23,759 nucleotides of DNA from positions 1 through 23,759 of the IMG/VR virus record IMGVR_UViG_3300023174_000633, one strand, 5' to 3'. Both the position numbers and the translations under genes were made by a program. Origin of the DNA: a virus. The notes beneath the pieces were generated by a model that ran no database searches, had not been told where the DNA came from, and saw only the letters and a program-made list of their open reading frames with translations. Below are positions 1 through 7,274 of this stretch, piece by piece (within the stretch, counting starts at the first letter, position 1; each line of letters begins with the position of its first letter).

Positions 1-54
1 GAGCAATCCGCCACCGGCGCGTGGTCTTCCAAAGAAACCCTTTCATACAGCTAA
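1..54 (+). CDS. C-terminal end of an upstream late gene (partial)
   Basis: Frame 1 is open from the window edge and reads 17 codons (ending KETLSYS) to a TAA at 52-54, four bases before the next start codon. The same strand, the tight spacing and the following virion genes suggest the end of another late structural gene. The visible part is too short to assign a function. It could be a chance open frame, but the position matches the compact packing of the block. Confidence 0.5.
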   Translation, partial: EQSATGAWSSKETLSYS

Positions 55-57
55 CCC

Positions 58-297
58 ATGATCGCCACACCCACAGCCAGCAGCGAGCCGACCATTGCTT
101 CCAGCGCAGCAGATGTCCTCTCCGTATCCAACGGAGCCGTCTCAGCAACCGACGCTGGTGCAAACAGCCTCGTCTATTTCAATAACGCCACCAAGAGCCT
201 AACCCCCGTCACGGTAGGCCCAGGCCTGACGGTCGCAGGAAATACTATTACCGCCACCAGCCCCGGCCGCGTCATCGCCTACAGCCTCATTTTCTAA
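58..297 (+). CDS. Small hypothetical virion-region protein (79 aa)
   Basis: This is a 79-residue protein rich in Ala, Ser, Thr and Val, with no charged clusters, no signal peptide and no membrane segment. The composition and the alternating V/T pattern (LTVAGNTITATSPG) suggest a beta-rich fold such as a short fibre or decoration protein. The start ATG lies four bases after the preceding stop, and there is no clear Shine-Dalgarno sequence, as for several genes here. I do not recognise a family. A structural role is inferred only from the neighbours, which are small late proteins followed by tail and lysis genes. Confidence 0.6.
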   Translation: MIATPTASSEPTIASSAADVLSVSNGAVSATDAGANSLVYFNNATKSLTPVTVGPGLTVAGNTITATSPGRVIAYSLIF

Positions 298-318
298 ACC
301 TCTAACCACCACAAAACC

Positions 319-684
319 ATGGCTGCTCCAAACCTCGTCAACACCACCTCCATCATCGGCAAGACCACCGCCTACGCCGTCACTGCATCCCTCGCCACCA
401 CCGGCGTCGAGAATGCCGCTAACAGCAACAAACTCCTCCGCCTCTCCACCATCATCGCGGCAAATAAAAGCGCAGGCACGGTCGGCATCAGCGTCACGCA
501 TTTTCGCGCCAGCACGCACCGCTACATGGCCAGCACGATCCCAGTGCCAGCTAATGCCTCGATCGTTCTCCTTTCAAAAGTAGACGGCGGCGGGTTGAAC
601 CTCGAAGAAGGCGATGCGCTCTACGCTCAAGCTGGCTCTGCATCAGCCATAGACCTCCTCATCTCTTACGAAGAAATTGCCTAA
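319..684 (+). CDS. Putative small virion structural protein (121 aa)
   Basis: The 121-residue product opens with MAAPNLVNTTSIIGKT, has a central hydrophobic strand-rich part (KLLRLSTIIAANKSAGTVG) and ends in LLISYEEIA. This layout, with an N-terminal APN..N segment, VPANAS.VLL in the middle and an SYEEI end, resembles a small beta-sandwich protein often seen among structural genes of environmental tailed phages. The resemblance is recalled from family patterns and has not been tested by search. The gene follows the 79-aa gene by 21 bases and its stop is two bases before the next start. No catalytic motif is visible. Confidence 0.65.
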   Translation: MAAPNLVNTTSIIGKTTAYAVTASLATTGVENAANSNKLLRLSTIIAANKSAGTVGISVTHFRASTHRYMASTIPVPANASIVLLSKVDGGGLNLEEGDALYAQAGSASAIDLLISYEEIA

Positions 685-686
685 CT

Positions 687-1886
687 ATGCGCGAACACGG
701 ATACATCGGCCATGAGCCAATAACCGGCCCGTCCACGATCAGCGCAGGAGGTATGTGGAGCCGCATGCGCGTCATGGAACTGGTCCGACGCAGCCTCTGG
801 CCTCTTAACAATACCTATTACCTGCCTGACATTTTGAGCCGCTTGCAATACACGCGCACCGCTCAGGCAAATCGAAATCCGGAAAATAACATCGCCAACG
901 ACACCACCACCACTCCGACAGGAAATTTTCCGGGCAGCGGTGCATTTGCTGGCGGAGTTCTCTTACCAGACGGCCGCGTATTTTGTTCTCCCCTCAGCTC
1001 CACCTCGGCGCGAATTTACAACCCTGCAACCGACACGCTGACCACCCCCACTGGTTCTTATCCGGGCAGCAATGCATTTTATGGGGCTGTGCTTCTGCAA
1101 GATGGCCGTGTCTTTTGCGTTCCTTATTCTTCCACAACCGCACGAATTTACGATCCAGTCGCCAATACGCTTACGACTTCGGGAGGATCATATCCTGGCG
1201 GCACAGCATTTATTGGTGGAGTGCTTTTAGCAGATGGCCGGGTGTTTTGCGTTCCTAATGGATCTTCGACAGCAAGAATTTACAACCCTGCGACTGATAC
1301 GGTTACGATTCCTAACGGCACATACCCTACTGGAGATTCATTTCGTGGCGGTGTGCTATTACCTGATGGCCGTGTCTTTTGCGTTCCGTTTAATTCCACA
1401 AGTGCAAGAATTTATAACCCTGCAACCGACACGCTGACCACACCCACTGGTTCTTATCCGGGCAGCGGTGCATTTATTGGTGGAGTGCTTTTAGCAGATG
1501 GCCGGGTGTTTTGCGTCCCGCATAATTCCGCAAGTGCAAGAATTTACAACCCTACAACCGACACGCTGACCACCCCCACTGGTTCTTATCCGGGCGGCAG
1601 TGCATTTTTTTGCGGCGTGCTTCTACCTGATGGTCGTGTCTTTTGCGTTCCGTTTACTTCCGCAAGTGCAAGAATTTACAACCCTACAACCGACACGCTG
1701 ACCACCCCCGCTGGTTCTTATCCGGGAAACTTTGCATACATTGGCGGAGTGCTTATGCGAGACGGTCGCGTCTTTTGCGTTCCGCTAAATGCCACGACTG
1801 CTCGAATTGCAACCGGCGATTTTGCGTCGTCAACTTTCAACTTCGACTCATCAACCCTCCTTTCCGGTCACCTCAATAAATTTTAA
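687..1886 (+). CDS. Seven-repeat, propeller-like (Kelch-type) virion protein
   Basis: The 399-aa protein has an N-terminal part of about 74 residues and then seven tandem 44-residue repeats from residue 75 to the C terminus. The repeat consensus is TTPTGSYPG..AF.GGVLL then DGRVFCVP..S..ARIYNP and TDTL. Seven repeats of this length with a buried GGVLL strand and a DGRVFCV strand suggest a seven-bladed beta-propeller related to Kelch or Kelch-like proteins. Such a fold would suit a surface adhesin, tail accessory or receptor-binding protein. The last repeat lacks the IYNP..DTL end and runs into a different C-terminal tail. The repeat DNA is more AT-rich (AAT, ATT, TTT codons) than its neighbours, suggesting separate acquisition. 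The fold is inferred from periodicity and not proven. Confidence 0.75.
   Translation: MREHGYIGHEPITGPSTISAGGMWSRMRVMELVRRSLWPLNNTYYLPDILSRLQYTRTAQANRNPENNIANDTTTTPTGNFPGSGAFAGGVLLPDGRVFCSPLSSTSARIYNPATDTLTTPTGSYPGSNAFYGAVLLQDGRVFCVPYSSTTARIYDPVANTLTTSGGSYPGGTAFIGGVLLADGRVFCVPNGSSTARIYNPATDTVTIPNGTYPTGDSFRGGVLLPDGRVFCVPFNSTSARIYNPATDTLTTPTGSYPGSGAFIGGVLLADGRVFCVPHNSASARIYNPTTDTLTTPTGSYPGGSAFFCGVLLPDGRVFCVPFTSASARIYNPTTDTLTTPAGSYPGNFAYIGGVLMRDGRVFCVPLNATTARIATGDFASSTFNFDSSTLLSGHLNKF
909..1833 (+). repeat. Seven in-frame 132-bp tandem repeats
   Basis: Seven units of exactly 132 bp start at 909, 1041, 1173, 1305, 1437, 1569 and 1701. Units 5, 6 and 7 share long identical stretches such as GACCACCCCC and GGTTCTTATCCGGG, while units 1-4 are more diverged. 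Near-identity of the late units points to recent duplication or gene conversion. Loss or gain of a unit would stay in frame. Confidence 0.85.
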
Positions 1887-1890
1887 TTAT

Positions 1891-2082
1891 ATGTTCCAGC
1901 ACACCATCACGATCAACAACGGAGTCACCACCTACGGCGAATGGGCCAGCGAGGCCGATTTCCGCGCATCGCAAGAACCGCTCCGCACATGGACTGAGGG
2001 CGAACCACTCACGCCCGAAATCCCACCGCAACCAGCCGATCCCGGCCCGTGGAAGCTCGAATGGGTGCCAGCCAACTCATAA
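1891..2082 (+). CDS. Small hypothetical protein (63 aa)
   Basis: The reading frame is open further upstream, but the ATG at 1891 is the first start after the preceding stop at 1886 and gives a compact 63-residue protein beginning MFQHTITINNGVTTYG. The product has a beta-like N-terminal half (TITINNGVTTYGEW) and a Pro/Glu-rich C-terminal half (EIPPQPADPGPW). This looks like a small tail-fibre accessory or chaperone-like protein, but no family is recognised. It sits between the propeller-like gene and a coil-rich virion gene, 12 bases before the latter. Confidence 0.6.
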   Translation: MFQHTITINNGVTTYGEWASEADFRASQEPLRTWTEGEPLTPEIPPQPADPGPWKLEWVPANS

Positions 2083-2094
2083 CCAATCACGAAC

Positions 2095-2850
2095 ATGGCA
2101 AACGAACTCAACATCGCCCTCAAGACCGGACTCACCGTCACCGCTCAACGCTACCAAGCAGGAGCCGCCGTAGGCTCTGCCATCTCCTGCCCCGAAGTCG
2201 GCAGCACCGGATTCTACTCTGGGAACATGGCAGGCAGTGCAGGCACCTACCAACTCACATTCCGCAGCGCCGGAGCCAATGTCGGTAGCGGCAGCATCGT
2301 GTGGGATGGCACCAACGAAATTGCCACCAGCACGCTTACCGCACCACAGGTTCGCACAGAGCTATCTACCGAACTGGGCCGCATCGATGCTGCTGTATCT
2401 TCAAGGCTTGCCCCGAGCGGAACGCTCGCCCGCGTCACGCTTACCGATACCGCAACAACCCTTACAAACGCACCCACCGTGCCAACTCCAGCGCAAATCG
2501 CCACTCAGGTTCGCACCGAACTGGGAACGGAACTTGGTCGGATTGACGCCGCTGTCTCCTCAAGGCTCGCCCCAAGCGGCACTTTGGCAACCGTCACGAC
2601 ATTGACCAACGCGCCAACGGTGCCAAGCGCCGCTTCAATCCGTGCTGAAATCGACAGCAACAGCACGCAGATTGCAGCAATCAAAGCCAAGACGGATAAC
2701 CTCCCCGCCTCGCCCGCTGCAACCGGAGACATCCCAAGCGCGAACATCTCGGCAATCAAAGCCAAGACGGATCTGCTTAACACAGACCGCCTCGCCCAAG
2801 TCTCGACGGTCTCGACCACCGGAGCGCAACTGGCCGCCGCCCTCAGCTAA
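2095..2850 (+). CDS. Putative fibre or coil-rich virion protein (251 aa)
   Basis: The N-terminal ~75 residues look like a beta-sandwich (GTYQLTFRSAGANVGSGS). After this comes a duplicated block: the motif TELGRIDAAVSSRLAPSGTL occurs twice, each time followed by LTNAPTVP. The C-terminal part has two copies of AIKAKTD. These alternating short helical pieces and the IKAKTDNLP-type motif are common in phage virion and fibre proteins, where they make trimeric stalks. I therefore call it a probable structural or fibre protein; the exact position in the virion is unknown. It ends two bases before the first holin-like gene, at the junction with the lysis genes. Confidence 0.65.
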   Translation: MANELNIALKTGLTVTAQRYQAGAAVGSAISCPEVGSTGFYSGNMAGSAGTYQLTFRSAGANVGSGSIVWDGTNEIATSTLTAPQVRTELSTELGRIDAAVSSRLAPSGTLARVTLTDTATTLTNAPTVPTPAQIATQVRTELGTELGRIDAAVSSRLAPSGTLATVTTLTNAPTVPSAASIRAEIDSNSTQIAAIKAKTDNLPASPAATGDIPSANISAIKAKTDLLNTDRLAQVSTVSTTGAQLAAALS

Positions 2851-2852
2851 CA

Positions 2853-3038
2853 ATGGACACGCACCAGGCCACCGCATCCTTCACCGGCCTCGTCGCCACG
2901 GCGACGGGGCTCACGGTGTCGCTGCTCCCCGAGATCGAGGCATGGCTGCGCATCGCCTCGCTCCTAGTCGGCATCGCGGTCGGCGTGGCCTCGCTCTACG
3001 CCATCCTCAACAAGAAGCGCCCGCAGCACGACCCTTAA
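2853..3038 (+). CDS. Small holin-like membrane protein 1 (61 aa)
   Basis: The 61-residue protein has a clear hydrophobic segment at residues 32-51 (WLRIASLLVGIAVGVASLYA), a weaker one at about 9-25, and a basic C-terminal tail (NKKRPQ). Two membrane segments with a short charged tail are typical of small phage holins or antiholins, and the gene opens a lysis group ending in an endolysin. It starts two bases after the previous stop. Because a second membrane protein follows, one may be the holin and the other an antiholin; the sequence does not settle which. Confidence 0.6.
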   Translation: MDTHQATASFTGLVATATGLTVSLLPEIEAWLRIASLLVGIAVGVASLYAILNKKRPQHDP

Positions 3039-3062
3039 AACTTAATTCTTAAAACTTAAAAC
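3035..3062 (+). repeat. Heptanucleotide tandem repeat (TTAAAAC)n
   Basis: Four contiguous 7-base units are seen: TTAAAAC, TTAATTC, TTAAAAC, TTAAAAC, followed by a decayed TTC start. The first unit contains the stop codon of the membrane protein gene ending at 3038. The array ends 14 bases before the start codon at 3077. It is very AT-rich in a GC-rich setting. Confidence 0.8.
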
Positions 3063-3076
3063 TTCTCCATCCCCCC

Positions 3077-3244
3077 ATGAATAACATCCTCTCGCACCTC
3101 AAACAGCCCTCCACCTTTCGCGGCCTCGCCATACTTGCCGGACTCGGCGGTATCGCCGTTGACCCCGCCCAGGTCAACGCCATCGCGGCCGCCGTGGCAG
3201 CAATCATTGGTTTGATCGAAGTTTTCCGCAAGGAATCGAAATGA
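3077..3244 (+). CDS. Small holin-like protein 2 (55 aa)
   Basis: The start ATG at 3077 gives a 55-residue protein (MNNILSHLKQPSTFRGLAIL...) ending FRKESK. It has two hydrophobic stretches, about residues 16-28 and 36-50, separated by DPAQVN, and a basic end. The pattern of a PST.RGL start, a short DP.Q turn, an Ala-rich helix and an FRKE end is common in small two-helix phage holins. It overlaps the next gene by ATGA at 3241-3244. Placement between another membrane protein and a lipoprotein/endolysin pair supports a role as lysis holin, acting in the inner membrane. This is the better of the two holin candidates. Confidence 0.65.
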   Translation: MNNILSHLKQPSTFRGLAILAGLGGIAVDPAQVNAIAAAVAAIIGLIEVFRKESK

Positions 3245-3417
3245 TCCCTCCCTCCCAGATCGTGACCGGCCTCATTGCCACGGCTTTTGCTGTCGGTGCG
3301 CTCCTGCTTCTGAGCGGGTGCGCAGGCATAGGCTCGCCACAGGTCTGCCTCAAGACGGACTACGGCACATTCTGCTACGCCCTGCCGGAGATGCCCAAGC
3401 CGACATCGAGCAAATGA
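3241..3417 (+). CDS. Small lipoprotein of the lysis cassette (possible o-spanin)
   Basis: This 58-residue frame starts in the ATGA overlap at 3241-3244. The product has a hydrophobic signal (IVTGLIATAFAVGALLLL) and a lipobox LLSGC, so lipidation is expected at Cys27, leaving a mature part of about 32 residues with two further Cys and a Pro-containing tail. Its stop overlaps the endolysin start by ATGA at 3414-3417. A very small outer-membrane lipoprotein in a lysis cassette resembles an Rz1-type o-spanin, which in a Gram-negative host helps disrupt the outer membrane. No i-spanin partner is obvious nearby, so the spanin role is a suggestion, while lipoprotein status is well supported. Confidence 0.7.
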   Translation: MIPPSQIVTGLIATAFAVGALLLLSGCAGIGSPQVCLKTDYGTFCYALPEMPKPTSSK

Positions 3418-3926
3418 TTCACCGGCTCGCCGAGATTGCCGCCGAGCAGATCGGCGTGAGGGAAGAGGGCGGCAACAACAACGGCACGGCGATACGCACC
3501 TATCAAAAGGCTACCGACTTGAAGCCCGCTTCGTGGCCTTGGTGTGCGGCATTTGTGGACTGGTGTATCTCAAAATGGCTTGCCGAACCTGGTGTGCTGG
3601 GCTGGCTAAATACCTCCCGCCCGCTGGATGAGTGGCGGCCAAAGACGGCGCTGGCCTACGGCTTCCTAAGCTGGTCCAAAGCCCGTCCAAAGACGACCAC
3701 CATCCTGCCCGAAGATGTCCGCGCCCAGCCGGGCGATCTCGTCGTTTTTGATTTCTCGCATGTCGGCATAGTGGAGTTCGACACCGGCTCTCAGCTCATC
3801 ACGGTGGAAGGAAACACCAACGGCCGAGGCGACCGCGACAGCGCCACGGGAGACGGAGTGTGGCGCAAGACGCGAGCAAAATCCCTCGCCCGAAACTTTA
3901 TCCGAATACACCCGAAAACCGCATGA
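3414..3926 (+). CDS. CHAP/NlpC-P60-like endolysin (170 aa)
   Basis: The frame stays open upstream, but the ATG at 3414 overlaps the previous stop by ATGA and removes an implausible Arg-rich N-terminal extension. The 170-residue product begins MIHRLAEIAAEQIGVRE, a helix typical of small cysteine peptidases that cut peptidoglycan. A catalytic Cys44 is seen in PWCAAFVDWC, a His116 in DFSHVGIVE, and a polar third residue in VEGNTNG (about 132-136). QPGDLVVFD before the His is also typical of CHAP domains. It lacks a signal peptide, so it should depend on the holin for release. The four-base overlap at 3923-3926 couples it to the phosphoesterase gene. Confidence 0.85.
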   Translation: MIHRLAEIAAEQIGVREEGGNNNGTAIRTYQKATDLKPASWPWCAAFVDWCISKWLAEPGVLGWLNTSRPLDEWRPKTALAYGFLSWSKARPKTTTILPEDVRAQPGDLVVFDFSHVGIVEFDTGSQLITVEGNTNGRGDRDSATGDGVWRKTRAKSLARNFIRIHPKTA

Positions 3927-4930
3927 AAACTTCCTGGTCATCCATAGCCCGCGAGCAAGCAGACAAAGCCCACAAGACCGAGGTGGACAGCCTCAAAGCC
4001 AAGCTCGCGCAATATCAAGCCAGCGTCGAGTCGCTGGAGAAGCAACTCGGCATCGCGCTCTCGCTCGGCAAGACACGCATCCGCCCGCATCCGCTCTCGG
4101 TCAACATGAACGACAAGGCCGAGGCTGTCGCCATCGCGCTGGCCAGCGATTGGCATGTCGAGGAAACGGTGGAAGCGGCATCGGTCAACGGCCTCAACGA
4201 ATACCGGCTCCCTATCGCCAAGACCCGCATCGAGAAATTCTTTTCCACCATCGCCCGCCTCACCGAGATCGAACGCCACGGTGCCAAGATCGACGACCTC
4301 ATCCTCTGGCTCGGCGGCGATTTAATGACCGGAATGATTCACGAAGAGCTCGCCGAGTCGAACAGCAAGACTCCAACGCAAGTCATCCTCTGGCTGCAAG
4401 ACCGCCTCGCGGACGGCCTCGCCACGCTGAAGCCCCACTTCAAACGCATCCTCATCCCGACCTCCTACGGCAACCACGGCCGCACCACCGTGAAGCCCCG
4501 CCACGCCACAGGTGCCGCGCACTCTTACGAGTGGCTTCTCTACAAAATCCTCGAAGGCCGATTCATCGATGACCAGCAGATCGAATTTCAAATCGCCGAC
4601 AGCTACTTCAACTTCATGACGGTCTATGACCGCCGCCTGCGCTTCCACCATGGCGACGGGCTCAAATTTCAAGGCGGCATCGGGGGCCTTACCATCCCGA
4701 CAGAAAAGGCAATCGCTTCATGGAATAAATCGCCGAACCGAGCCGACCTTGATCTCTTCGGGCACTGGCATCAATACCAGCAAAACCGGCACTGGCTCTG
4801 CAACGGCAGCCTCATCGGCTACAACGCCTACGCCCTTTCAATCAAGGCCAGCTTTGAACCGCCAACGCAGACATTTTTCCTGCTCGACAAGAAACGCGGC
4901 CGCACCATGACAGCCCCCATCTACCTATGA
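3923..4930 (+). CDS. Calcineurin-like metallophosphoesterase (335 aa)
   Basis: The start at 3923 overlaps the endolysin stop (ATGA). Residues 15-50 form a probable coiled coil (KAKLAQYQASVESLEKQL). The catalytic domain follows with all the usual two-metal motifs in order: D76 and H78 in SDWH, D133 in GGD, N184-H185 in GNHGR, H242/H243 in FHHGDG, and H281 and H283 in FGHWH. This marks the calcineurin-like phosphoesterase superfamily, whose members hydrolyse phosphomono- or diesters, including nucleotides and DNA ends. The substrate cannot be read from sequence. Its position between endolysin and tail genes is odd for a DNA-metabolism enzyme and suggests late expression; a role in DNA processing at packaging or entry is a guess. 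Confidence 0.85.
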   Translation: MKTSWSSIAREQADKAHKTEVDSLKAKLAQYQASVESLEKQLGIALSLGKTRIRPHPLSVNMNDKAEAVAIALASDWHVEETVEAASVNGLNEYRLPIAKTRIEKFFSTIARLTEIERHGAKIDDLILWLGGDLMTGMIHEELAESNSKTPTQVILWLQDRLADGLATLKPHFKRILIPTSYGNHGRTTVKPRHATGAAHSYEWLLYKILEGRFIDDQQIEFQIADSYFNFMTVYDRRLRFHHGDGLKFQGGIGGLTIPTEKAIASWNKSPNRADLDLFGHWHQYQQNRHWLCNGSLIGYNAYALSIKASFEPPTQTFFLLDKKRGRTMTAPIYL

Positions 4931-5370
4931 GCACCTGGAAATCCCTCGCCAAAAAGTCCAACTCCCTCCCGCCCGGTTGGAGCACTACCGACGAAATCGC
5001 CGCCGACCTCGACTGCGAACCAAGCGAAGTCCCGAAAATCCTCGCCAGCGCCATCCGTGACGGCCTCGTCGAGAAACAGAACTTCCCGCACTGGCAACCC
5101 GGCAGCCGCCAGCTCCTCTACCAGACCGGCTACCGACAGAAAACCGGCAAGGTTATCTCGGAAAAAAGCCCACAAGTTTCGGACAAAACCCCAGACTCCA
5201 TCCCCGGCATCCCCGACGATTTGCTGCCCAAGGTGCGAAACAAAATCCTCGCAAACCCGCACAAAACAGCCAGCGCCATCAAAGACCTGTTCAGCACAAA
5301 CAACCGCATGCGCCTGAGCGTAGCCGCCATCCGCAGCCTACTTGACAAGCCTCCGCAGAATAGAAGGTAG
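4927..5370 (+). CDS. Small winged-helix/HTH-like protein (147 aa)
   Basis: The 147-residue product overlaps the phosphoesterase stop by ATGA (4927-4930). Residues 18-52 (STTDEIAADLDCEPSEVPKI...RDGLVEK) read like a helix-turn-helix or winged helix: a helix, a short turn with a Cys-Glu-Pro-Ser step, a recognition helix and then a wing with Trp and Arg/Gln. The C-terminal part (HKTASAIKDLFS...LSVAAIRSLLDK) could be a second HTH-like unit. It may bind DNA, perhaps as a regulator of late genes or a partner of the phosphoesterase. No exact family is recognised. The next gene starts directly after its stop, in the GAAGG-TAG-ATG context. Confidence 0.6.
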   Translation: MSTWKSLAKKSNSLPPGWSTTDEIAADLDCEPSEVPKILASAIRDGLVEKQNFPHWQPGSRQLLYQTGYRQKTGKVISEKSPQVSDKTPDSIPGIPDDLLPKVRNKILANPHKTASAIKDLFSTNNRMRLSVAAIRSLLDKPPQNRR

Positions 5371-7272
5371 ATGCCCGACGATCAGACCATAGTCGAAGGC
5401 GATGCCGGATTCCTCGGCATGGCCTCCCGCTTGAACCCGCTGCAACTCCAGCCGGGCATGGTCCAATACGCCGAAAATATGCGCCTGGACCGAGGCGTTG
5501 CGCAGACCCGCAAGGGCGCGAAACGGCTGGGGGATGGCATCTCGGCAGGCACGCAGCCTCTCACTCTCCCATTTGTGCTGGATGCCAATGCCCGCGTGCG
5601 CACGATCTACTCTGGCGGCATCTTCGCCTCGGGCGTTTTCTCCTCGCCGAACTACGACGACGAGAATGAATACATCGTCCTCTGCGGGCCGACCTCGGCG
5701 TTTCTCTACCGGCAGGATGAGCCTATCGAGGAGATCAACTATCCCGCCACCGGCACAGCGTCCGACGAGATCATCGAGCCCACGGATAGCGTTTCGACGA
5801 TACAGGCTTTCAATCGTTTCTACCTCCTGCGCGAGGCCGACATGACGCTGCCGGGCTGGGATTGGAAATACACCACCGCCAGCGGCATCGCAGTCTCTGG
5901 CACCACGGCCACCGTCCACATCACCGCCCATGGCCTCGCTGCTGGACAGCGGGTGCGGATAGAGCAGGGGAGCCAAGCGGCGTTCCAAGGGCATGAGTAT
6001 GACATCCTCACCGCTACGGCCAATTCCTTCACCGTCGCCGTGCCCGCTGGCACATCGCCGGATGTCGCCGCCAACATCGCAATCCGCCGCGTCAAAGCCC
6101 CGCTGTGGTGGGATGGATCGACGATGGAGTTTCAACGCGCCGCCTCGGGCGTGCCTGCCGAGGGCGTGACATTCAAGACCCTGCGCTCCACCGGCTGGGC
6201 CAGCTATATCGGAAACAGACTCTGGATCCCCGACGGCCGCGACACCGTGGCCATCTCGGATGTTCTCGACCCCGACCTCTACGACCCCTTTTTCCAATCC
6301 TTCCGCGCCAACCAGGGCAGCAACGACTACCTTGTGGCGATTCACCCATGGGTCGAGGGCCAAGCGCTGGTCTTCCTACGCAACTCGATCTGGCTGGCCA
6401 ACCTCACCGACACCAGCAATGCGACGGGAGACACCTTCACGGTGGACTCCGCCGTTTCCAAGCTCACGCTCCTCACCGACGAAATCGGCTGCGTAGCACG
6501 CCGCTCGATCCAGACGGCCGGTCAGTTTGTGTTTTTCCTATCGGACGCCGGAGTTTACCGCCTCGACACCCAGCTCGACCTCAAGCTCAGGGCCAACACC
6601 CAGCCGCTCTCGGACCCCATTGCCGACCAGATCGACGAGATCAATACCAACTACGCGCACCTCGCCGTGGGCCGTTGGTGGAACAACCGCTATTACCTCG
6701 CGGTCCCAATCGGCGAGAACGCCACGGCCAACAACACCCTCTTCCTCTGGAACGCCCTCAACTCGCAATGGGAAAGCCGCGACACCTACGCCATCAACCT
6801 CGACGAGCTTCTGGTCGCCGCCTACTCCAGCCAGCGCCGCCTCTTCGCCGCCAGCCGCGCCGGAACGCTCTTCCTGCTCGATGAACTCGACTACGGCGAC
6901 GAGGTGCCCTACGCAAACGCAAGCGGGCTTTTTACTTCCGTGCCATCCGAACTCATTACCCGCCGCTACGGGTGGGGGAGCCTGAACACAAAACGCCTCA
7001 CCCGCGCCAAAGCCAGCGTGCTGCTGCCAGACGCCTCCGCCTGCACGCTCGATGCCGTGACGACCGACTACGACGCGGACTTCCAAGTCGCCGCCCTGTC
7101 GAACGCCACCGGCGAGGAGGAAGACTACACGCTCAAAGCCCCCCTGCGCTGCAAAGCCACCGGCCTCGACCTCCGCTTCCGCACACAAAGCGGCCGCCCC
7201 ATCCTCCGCCAGATCAGCGCCGAAGCCACCCGCTCCGCCCTCGACCCCACCGAAACCCGCACCCTCAACTAA
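5371..7272 (+). CDS. Large phage tail protein, probable nozzle/stabilisation type (633 aa)
   Basis: The N-terminal motif (GMASRLNPLQLQPGMVQYAE then NMRLDRGVAQTRKGAKRLG) is typical of phage proteins that begin with a no-signal segment followed by repeated beta structure, often annotated as tail nozzle, tail tubular or DNA-stabilisation proteins of short-tailed phages. Further on, repeated W-rich strands (WWNNRYYLAVPIG, LFLWNALNSQWESRD, RLFAASRAGTLFLLDE) suggest a beta-propeller-like body. An insert at about residues 170-245 (TVHITAHGLAAGQRVRIEQG then NSFTVAVPAG) resembles small Ig-like or FCCH-like modules found in phage tail proteins. No peptidase or lyase motif is seen. It precedes the fibre gene by two bases, which supports a tail position. 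Confidence 0.7.
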   Translation: MPDDQTIVEGDAGFLGMASRLNPLQLQPGMVQYAENMRLDRGVAQTRKGAKRLGDGISAGTQPLTLPFVLDANARVRTIYSGGIFASGVFSSPNYDDENEYIVLCGPTSAFLYRQDEPIEEINYPATGTASDEIIEPTDSVSTIQAFNRFYLLREADMTLPGWDWKYTTASGIAVSGTTATVHITAHGLAAGQRVRIEQGSQAAFQGHEYDILTATANSFTVAVPAGTSPDVAANIAIRRVKAPLWWDGSTMEFQRAASGVPAEGVTFKTLRSTGWASYIGNRLWIPDGRDTVAISDVLDPDLYDPFFQSFRANQGSNDYLVAIHPWVEGQALVFLRNSIWLANLTDTSNATGDTFTVDSAVSKLTLLTDEIGCVARRSIQTAGQFVFFLSDAGVYRLDTQLDLKLRANTQPLSDPIADQIDEINTNYAHLAVGRWWNNRYYLAVPIGENATANNTLFLWNALNSQWESRDTYAINLDELLVAAYSSQRRLFAASRAGTLFLLDELDYGDEVPYANASGLFTSVPSELITRRYGWGSLNTKRLTRAKASVLLPDASACTLDAVTTDYDADFQVAALSNATGEEEDYTLKAPLRCKATGLDLRFRTQSGRPILRQISAEATRSALDPTETRTLN

Positions 7273-7274
7273 CC

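Noticed and set aside
909-1833. A CRISPR array
   Set aside because: The repeats are 132-bp coding units in tandem without unique spacers and stay in frame throughout.
3318-3413. A longer endolysin start at 3318
   Set aside because: It overlaps the lipoprotein gene by about 100 bases and adds an Arg-rich extension; the ATGA overlap at 3414 fits the pattern of the other genes.
5338-6363. A 341-aa open frame on the minus strand
   Set aside because: It lies opposite the large tail protein, has no recognisable motif, and would break the compact one-direction late block.
6105-6884. A 259-aa plus-strand frame inside the tail protein gene
   Set aside because: Its product is Arg/Pro/His-rich, typical of an out-of-frame reading of GC-rich coding DNA.
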